Source of the DNA: Cyanobacteriota bacterium
GTDB lineage: Bacteria; Cyanobacteriota; Cyanobacteriia; Leptolyngbyales; Leptolyngbyaceae
Reading direction: 5' to 3'
Assembly (NCBI GenBank): GCA_027482985.1
Contig: JAIXVO010000757.1
Coordinates: 1 to 5,346, forward strand
DNA length: 5,346 nt
Under the pieces are notes generated by a model. The model did not search any database. It was not told the DNA's origin and saw only the letters and a program-made list of their open reading frames with translations. Below, piece by piece: positions 1 to 2,400 of this stretch (position 1 is its first letter; every line of letters starts with the position of its first letter). Position numbers and translations under genes: made by a program.

Positions 1-36
1 CCCAAAATGGGCGAGCGGAGAAAGATTGGATTAGTT

Positions 37-63
37 CCCCTGCTCCCGCTCTGGGAGCAGGGG
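37..63. terminator. Strong GC-rich hairpin, possible terminator of an upstream gene
   Basis: CCCCTGCTCCC (37-47) and GGGAGCAGGGG (53-63) are perfect reverse complements, giving an 11-bp stem with a 5-nt loop (GCTCT). No U-tract follows in either direction, so it is not a canonical intrinsic terminator. It could instead be a repetitive intergenic hairpin of the kind common in cyanobacteria. The hairpin itself is certain; its function is inferred. Confidence 0.45.
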
Positions 64-84
64 TGAGGGGTGAGGGGATGAGGG
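60..84 (+). other. G-quadruplex motif
   Basis: Four G-runs on the + strand are separated by short loops: GGGG (60-63), TGA, GGGG (67-70), TGA, GGGG (74-77), ATGA, GGG (82-84). This meets the usual G3+N1-7 pattern. The first G-run is also the 3' arm of the 37-63 hairpin, so the two structures cannot form fully at the same time. Folding in vivo is not shown by sequence. Confidence 0.5.
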
Positions 85-138
85 CAGCTATTTTGGTGTG
101 TCAGGTATGTTAATGCCAATTTTTAGATGTCACCGCTT

Positions 139-214
139 GTAGAGACGCACCGCTGGCGCGTCTCAGCTCCAACCACCGGGGCTATTCCCGACCTTTTCTA
201 TCAAGATGGACGCG
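139..214 (+). repeat. Dispersed palindromic repeat, copy 1 (degraded 3' side)
   Basis: Positions 139-164 are identical over 26 bases to the reverse complement of 2281-2306. The 26-mer is itself a hairpin: GAGACGC (142-148) pairs with GCGTCTC (158-164) around a 9-nt loop. Beyond it, similarity to copy 2 is patchy (about half the bases), but ACCGGGG and GGACGCG recur at nearly the same distance; GGACGCG starts 69 bases in here and 68 bases in for copy 2. The outer terminal repeat of copy 2 is missing here and a HIP1 octamer lies in its place. The 26-base match is certain; the longer homology is inferred. Confidence 0.65.
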
Positions 215-250
215 ATCGCGGTGGCTTTGAGCGCTCACGTCGAAGCCTGA

Positions 251-275
251 CTGACTCCTGACTCCTGACTCCTGA
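251..275 (+). repeat. CTGACTC heptamer array (STRR type)
   Basis: Three perfect tandem CTGACTC units (251-257, 258-264, 265-271) are followed by a partial CTGA. Short tandemly repeated heptamers of this kind are known in filamentous cyanobacteria. The same unit recurs at 2323-2350, in the same orientation and again followed directly by a pyrimidine tract. Confidence 0.8.
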
Positions 276-309
276 TTTCCTCCCCTCCCTTCTCCTCCCT
301 CTTCCCCCT
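276..309 (+). repeat. Pure pyrimidine tract with minus-strand G-quadruplex potential
   Basis: All 34 bases are C or T. The C-runs at 282-285, 287-289, 297-299 and 304-308 have spacers of 1, 7 and 4 bases, so the minus strand fits the G3+N1-7 quadruplex pattern. The tract ends 35 bp before the rhomboid start codon, so it sits in the promoter or leader region. A regulatory effect is possible but not shown. Confidence 0.55.
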
Positions 310-344
310 AGAAATCTGGTATTGATGGAGAGTGCAGTTAACAG

Positions 345-986
345 ATGCCTGACGAAATTTCCCACGTGCTTGATTTGTTCTCTTCTTTGACCCTGGCGAT
401 CGCCTCACCGAGTGCCACCGCCTTTACAGCCCCCCTGCAAGTTTTGGGGGCGTTCATTCTGACCTTATGGGTCTTGGAACTGGTGGACTCCCTCCTGCTC
501 CAAGGTCACTTAAATCGGCTGGGCATTCGTCCCCGCCGCTGGATTGGCTTACGCGGCATCGTGTTTGCGCCCCTCTTGCATGGCAATCTGGGGCATCTAG
601 CGGCCAACACCATTCCGCTGGTGGTGTTGGGCTGGCTCATCATGCTCAATGGCCTCAATACCTTTCTCACCGTCACCGCGATCGCCTGGGTCATCAGCGG
701 CATCGGCACCTGGCTGTTCGGCGGCAGCAACACCAACCACATCGGTGCAAGTGGTCTTGTCTTTGGTTACTTCGGTTATTTGTTACTGCGAGGCTACTTC
801 GATCGCAGCTTCAGTGCCCTGCTGATCGCCGTTCTGGTCGGACTCCTCTACGGCAGCATGATTTGGGGCATCCTGCCCATTCATCGCGGCAAATCTTGGC
901 AAAGCCACCTCTTCGGCTTCCTTGGGGGAGGTGTCGCGGCCCGCTATCTCCCAGAATTGCAGAACGCCCTGACGCAAATGCCTTAA
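345..986 (+). CDS. Rhomboid-family intramembrane serine protease
   Basis: The 213-residue polytopic membrane protein carries the rhomboid signatures. H79-G-N-x-x-H84-x-x-x-N88 lies at the start of the second membrane helix, G134-A-S136-G holds the nucleophile serine, and S187-H188-L-F-G-F-L-G-G holds the catalytic histidine. Hydrophobic segments near 30-52, 84-102, 106-125, 134-150, 155-175 and 186-203 fit the six-helix bacterial core. The family cleaves substrate transmembrane segments within the membrane by a Ser-His dyad; the substrate here is unknown. There is no extra domain, and the length is typical of minimal rhomboids. ATG at 345 is the only upstream start possible, because an in-frame TAA lies at 339-341. 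The Shine-Dalgarno match is poor: GGAG at 327-330 is too distant. The gene is alone on its strand and converges on the 1122-1505 gene. A catalytically inactive rhomboid is unlikely because both dyad residues are present. Confidence 0.92.
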   Translation: MPDEISHVLDLFSSLTLAIASPSATAFTAPLQVLGAFILTLWVLELVDSLLLQGHLNRLGIRPRRWIGLRGIVFAPLLHGNLGHLAANTIPLVVLGWLIMLNGLNTFLTVTAIAWVISGIGTWLFGGSNTNHIGASGLVFGYFGYLLLRGYFDRSFSALLIAVLVGLLYGSMIWGILPIHRGKSWQSHLFGFLGGGVAARYLPELQNALTQMP

Positions 987-994
987 GGAAGGCA
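979..994 (+). terminator. Small hairpin over the rhomboid stop codon
   Basis: TGCCTT (979-984) and AAGGCA (989-994) form a perfect 6-bp stem with a 4-nt loop, overlapping the TAA stop at 984-986. No U-run follows, so it is a weak candidate for termination or 3'-end protection. Confidence 0.25.
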
Positions 995-1085
995 AGAGGC
1001 AGACGGCGATGAAATCCGTCCACATTCAAGCTCAGAAGACTGATTCCTACTGCTCTCAGCCCACTGCCTTGACTGCGATTTCCTA

Positions 1086-1120
1086 CTGCCCTCTGCCTTC
1101 TGCCTTCTGCCCTCGGCCTT
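1086..1120. repeat. CTGCCTT heptamer array between convergent genes
   Basis: Five tandem heptamers are visible: CTGCCCT, CTGCCTT, CTGCCTT, CTGCCCT and a degenerate CGGCCTT. More degenerate pieces of the same theme lie from about 1040, where TTCCTACTGC appears near 1044 and again at 1080-1089. This is an STRR-type array with a unit different from those at 251-275 and 2323-2350. It fills the gap between the rhomboid stop and the stop of the converging gene, ending just before the latter. Confidence 0.75.
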
Positions 1121-1121
1121 T

Positions 1122-1505
1122 TCAGTAGGACTCAGCGGGGTAGTGCTGTTCGATCCAGATCCGCATTTCTTGTTCGGAATCGGAATACAGCGACTCGCCA
1201 GTTTGCGGATTATAGGCACACCACCAGCGATCGCCCTGCCGGTCTACCGTTTGCCAAACTTGCATTTGGGAGTCACCGCGCATCCAAGCTGTGATATCCG
1301 CCCAAAGCGTGACCAACTGTTGCTTGAAACCAACCCGTTGACGGGCAGTTCCCAGCACTTGCTGTTGCTCCTGCTCCAGCAATTGAATCAGCGTTTGGTC
1401 TTGCTTGGCTCTGGCAATCTCTAACCGCCGCTCCAACGATGCCATAACACTGGCTTGATGCTTGCGCCAGAGGGTCATTGTATCCGGGTGCATCACATTT
1501 GCCAT
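1122..1505 (-). CDS. Conserved cyanobacterial-type protein of unknown function (127 aa)
   Basis: Function not recognised. The protein has no signal peptide or membrane segment and is probably cytoplasmic. Residues about 11-60 are charged and Q/E/R-rich with helical, possibly coiled-coil character. Residues about 83-121 form a compact Trp-rich segment: VWQTVDRQGDRWW, then YNPQTGESLYSDSE, then EMRIWIEQHY. This pattern resembles small conserved hypotheticals in cyanobacteria, recalled from memory rather than searched. The ATG at 1505 is chosen because GAGGTG at 1517-1512 gives an excellent Shine-Dalgarno site 6 nt upstream. The frame stays open to a TTG at 1541, but that start falls inside the leader hairpin and lacks such a site. 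A TATAAT box lies 61 bp upstream. It lies downstream of the 1708-2124 gene on the same strand, with a 202-bp gap that argues for its own promoter. Confidence 0.85.
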   Translation of the reverse strand: MANVMHPDTMTLWRKHQASVMASLERRLEIARAKQDQTLIQLLEQEQQQVLGTARQRVGFKQQLVTLWADITAWMRGDSQMQVWQTVDRQGDRWWCAYNPQTGESLYSDSEQEMRIWIEQHYPAESY

Positions 1506-1508
1506 ACT

Positions 1509-1517
1509 CTCCACCTC
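1509..1517 (-). promoter_or_regulatory. Ribosome binding site deciding the start at 1505
   Basis: Reading the minus strand, GAGGTGGAG is followed by AGT and the ATG. GAGGTG leaves a 6-nt spacing and matches the anti-Shine-Dalgarno consensus over six bases, which fixes the start against the upstream TTG at 1541. Confidence 0.8.
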
Positions 1518-1533
1518 ATTTTTTCTCAACAGG

Positions 1534-1560
1534 GCAAGCAAAATTCATCAAAATGCTTGC
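1534..1560 (-). promoter_or_regulatory. Inverted repeat at the predicted mRNA 5' end (leader hairpin or operator)
   Basis: GCAAGCA (1534-1540) and TGCTTGC (1554-1560) are perfect 7-bp inverted arms around an AT-rich 13-nt loop. With the TATAAT at 1572-1567, transcription would begin near 1560, so the arm would sit at the very 5' end of the transcript. It could be an mRNA-stabilising 5' stem-loop or a repressor site overlapping +1. Confidence 0.4.
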
Positions 1561-1566
1561 TACACA

Positions 1567-1572
1567 ATTATA
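1567..1572 (-). promoter_or_regulatory. Candidate -10 box (TATAAT)
   Basis: A perfect TATAAT on the minus strand lies 61 bp upstream of the ATG at 1505. The hexamer 17 bp further upstream is AGTTTT, a poor -35; TTGTAG (1599-1594) is a better match but sits 21 bp away. Local AT-richness (1560-1607), unusual for this window, supports a promoter. Confidence 0.5.
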
Positions 1573-1677
1573 GCTTGAGTTCTGTATCTAAAACTACAAA
1601 TTGTATCCTGCGATAGAGCTGCGCCCGACGGGGGAATCGGCTCAGTCATCCCGAATTTAATGGCGATCGCGGCAGAT

Positions 1678-1700
1678 GTAGGGACGCAGCCGCCGCTGGC
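1678..1700 (+). repeat. Degenerate partial copy of the dispersed palindromic repeat
   Basis: This stretch begins GTAGGGACGCA and ends CCGCTGGC. The same two blocks are joined directly (GTAGAGACGCA then CCGCTGGC) in the 139-164 and 2306-2281 copies; here one base differs and four bases (GCCG) are inserted between them. The second hairpin arm GCGTCTC is absent. It lies 7 bp beyond the stop of the exported-protein gene. Confidence 0.5.
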
Positions 1701-1707
1701 AAGGAGT

Positions 1708-2124
1708 TTAGCGCGTGGACTGAATTTGCTTGTAATAAGGTTTTTGAGTATTTAGGCATTGTTTCATTTCAGCGGATAAGTCATTCCCAAACTGAGGATT
1801 GGCTGGATAGGGCAACAGATTAGCTGCAGAACCGTAGGCTAGTTGATCCACCCGATCCTGCCGCACGACAGAATCTTTGGTCCCTGCCAAGCGGTAGAGC
1901 GACGGTGTCCGCGGATCAGGGGTCAGGGAAGAAATCGAGGTTGCCCGTACCGAAAAACCCTGAAAACACCAGCGATCGCCCCGCCGCGCAATCTGAATAT
2001 AGCGAGAACCCGCACTGTAAGCCCCCGGTTGCAACGGCATCGCTTCCGCCCGCGCGAATCCAACCAACCCAAATGGCACCGCGATCGCCATCATCATCCC
2101 GGATTGCCGCAGCAGTTGTCGCAT
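1708..2124 (-). CDS. Exported protein of unknown function with signal peptide (138 aa)
   Basis: Function not recognised. Residues 1-26 form a Sec-type signal peptide: positive R2 and R6, hydrophobic core from about 10 to 23, and an A-R-A site with likely cleavage after A26. The mature protein of about 112 residues contains PGAYSAGSRYIQIARRGDRW (33-52), then C53, and a second cysteine C123. The pair could form a disulfide outside the cytoplasm. The PGxYxxGSRYIQIARRGDRWCFxGFS pattern resembles small secreted hypotheticals of cyanobacteria, from memory and not searched. ATG at 2124 is chosen because GAGGAA (2136-2131) lies 6 nt upstream and a signal peptide starts there. The frame stays open up to 2406, but that part translates repeats and the heptamer array and is not believable protein. 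No tight operon: 274 bp separates it from the protease gene upstream. Confidence 0.82.
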   Translation of the reverse strand: MRQLLRQSGMMMAIAVPFGLVGFARAEAMPLQPGAYSAGSRYIQIARRGDRWCFQGFSVRATSISSLTPDPRTPSLYRLAGTKDSVVRQDRVDQLAYGSAANLLPYPANPQFGNDLSAEMKQCLNTQKPYYKQIQSTR

Positions 2125-2130
2125 CAGAAT

Positions 2131-2136
2131 TTCCTC
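2131..2136 (-). promoter_or_regulatory. Ribosome binding site for the exported protein
   Basis: GAGGAA on the minus strand lies 6 nt before the ATG at 2124. It settles the start in favour of the signal-peptide methionine over the longer open frame reaching 2406. Confidence 0.7.
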
Positions 2137-2145
2137 ATCATCGTC

Positions 2146-2155
2146 AGCAATTGCT
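2146..2155. promoter_or_regulatory. 10-bp perfect palindrome upstream of the exported-protein gene
   Basis: AGCAATTGCT is self-complementary and ends 21 bp before the start codon at 2124. A short operator is possible, but a 10-bp palindrome may also arise by chance. Confidence 0.2.
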
Positions 2156-2224
2156 TCACGCTCACCGCTCTGATTTCCGGCTCTCCTCCACAAATTGAGG
2201 GAGACAGACACGATCGGCGATCGC

Positions 2225-2306
2225 GTGGAGACGCGTCCCCCGGAGAATGAACCGAGGCGCACAACCCCGGTAACCGAACCGAGACGCGCCAGCGGTGCGT
2301 CTCTAC
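2225..2306 (-). mobile_element. 82-bp MITE-like palindromic element (copy 2)
   Basis: The ends are imperfect terminal inverted repeats: GTGGAGACGC (2225-2234) against GCGTCTCTAC (2297-2306), 9 of 10 bases matching. A third arm, GAGACGCGCC (2281-2290), makes an inner hairpin with the right end. The 26 bases 2281-2306 are identical, inverted, to 139-164. There is no coding capacity and no evident target duplication (TCGC before, GAAG after). It would be non-autonomous if mobile, or a REP-like structural repeat. In the mRNA sense of the protease gene the inner hairpin lies about 92 bp beyond the stop and could aid termination. Confidence 0.5.
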
Positions 2307-2322
2307 GAAGGGGGAAATTACA

Positions 2323-2350
2323 TGACTCCTGACTTCTGACTCCTGACTCC
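2323..2350 (+). repeat. TGACTCC heptamer array (STRR type)
   Basis: Four tandem heptamers are seen: TGACTCC, TGACTTC, TGACTCC, TGACTCC. The unit is a permutation of the CTGACTC array at 251-275. Both arrays run in the same orientation into a pyrimidine tract. Confidence 0.8.
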
Positions 2351-2400
2351 TTCCTGCCCCTCCCTTCCCCTTCCGCTCTCTCCCGTCCCCTCCCTTCCTC
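2347..2400 (+). repeat. Pyrimidine tract at the 3' end of the protease gene
   Basis: 54 bases contain only C and T apart from three G's (2356, 2375, 2385). The minus strand, which is mRNA-sense for the protease, therefore carries many G-runs just after the stop codon, in two clusters of three separated by about 11 bases. A quadruplex with one long loop is possible. The tract includes bases of the stop codon at 2401-2399. Confidence 0.5.

Larger units (their letters stand above)
1..344. other. Non-coding, repeat-rich region upstream of the rhomboid gene
   Basis: No convincing gene lies here. In order it holds a perfect 11-bp hairpin (37-63), a G-quadruplex motif sharing the hairpin's 3' arm (60-84), a copy of a dispersed palindromic repeat (139-214), a HIP1 octamer (212-219), a CTGACTC heptamer array (251-275) and a 34-nt pure pyrimidine tract (276-309). 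No clear -35/-10 pair for the downstream gene was found; TATGTT at 106-111 is the nearest to a -10 box but has no partner. The first bases could belong to the end of a transcript entering from the left. Confidence 0.7.

Noticed and set aside
251..275. Possible CRISPR array
   Set aside because: The repeats are contiguous heptamers without spacers, and no cas-like gene is present.
325..390. Short open frame starting at ATG 325 and overlapping the rhomboid start
   Set aside because: It has about 21 codons with no ribosome binding site and no recognisable content; a leader peptide cannot be supported.
467..1012. Plus-strand open frame of 181 codons inside the rhomboid gene
   Set aside because: It is out of frame with a clear rhomboid protein and is rich in Arg, His and Pro, as expected for a shadow frame in GC-rich DNA.
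983..1219. Minus-strand open frame across the heptamer array
   Set aside because: It overlaps the 127-residue gene in another frame and encodes a repeated Lys/Arg/Glu-rich pattern produced by the heptamers.
1621..1645. GCCGA...TCGGGC hairpin in the gap downstream of the exported-protein gene
   Set aside because: The stem is short and needs a bulge, and no U-run follows; it is too weak to call a terminator.
2182..2204. TCTCCTC/GAGGGAGA inverted repeat in the leader of the exported-protein gene
   Set aside because: It requires a bulged G, is of ordinary size for this repeat-rich DNA, and has no clear promoter beside it.
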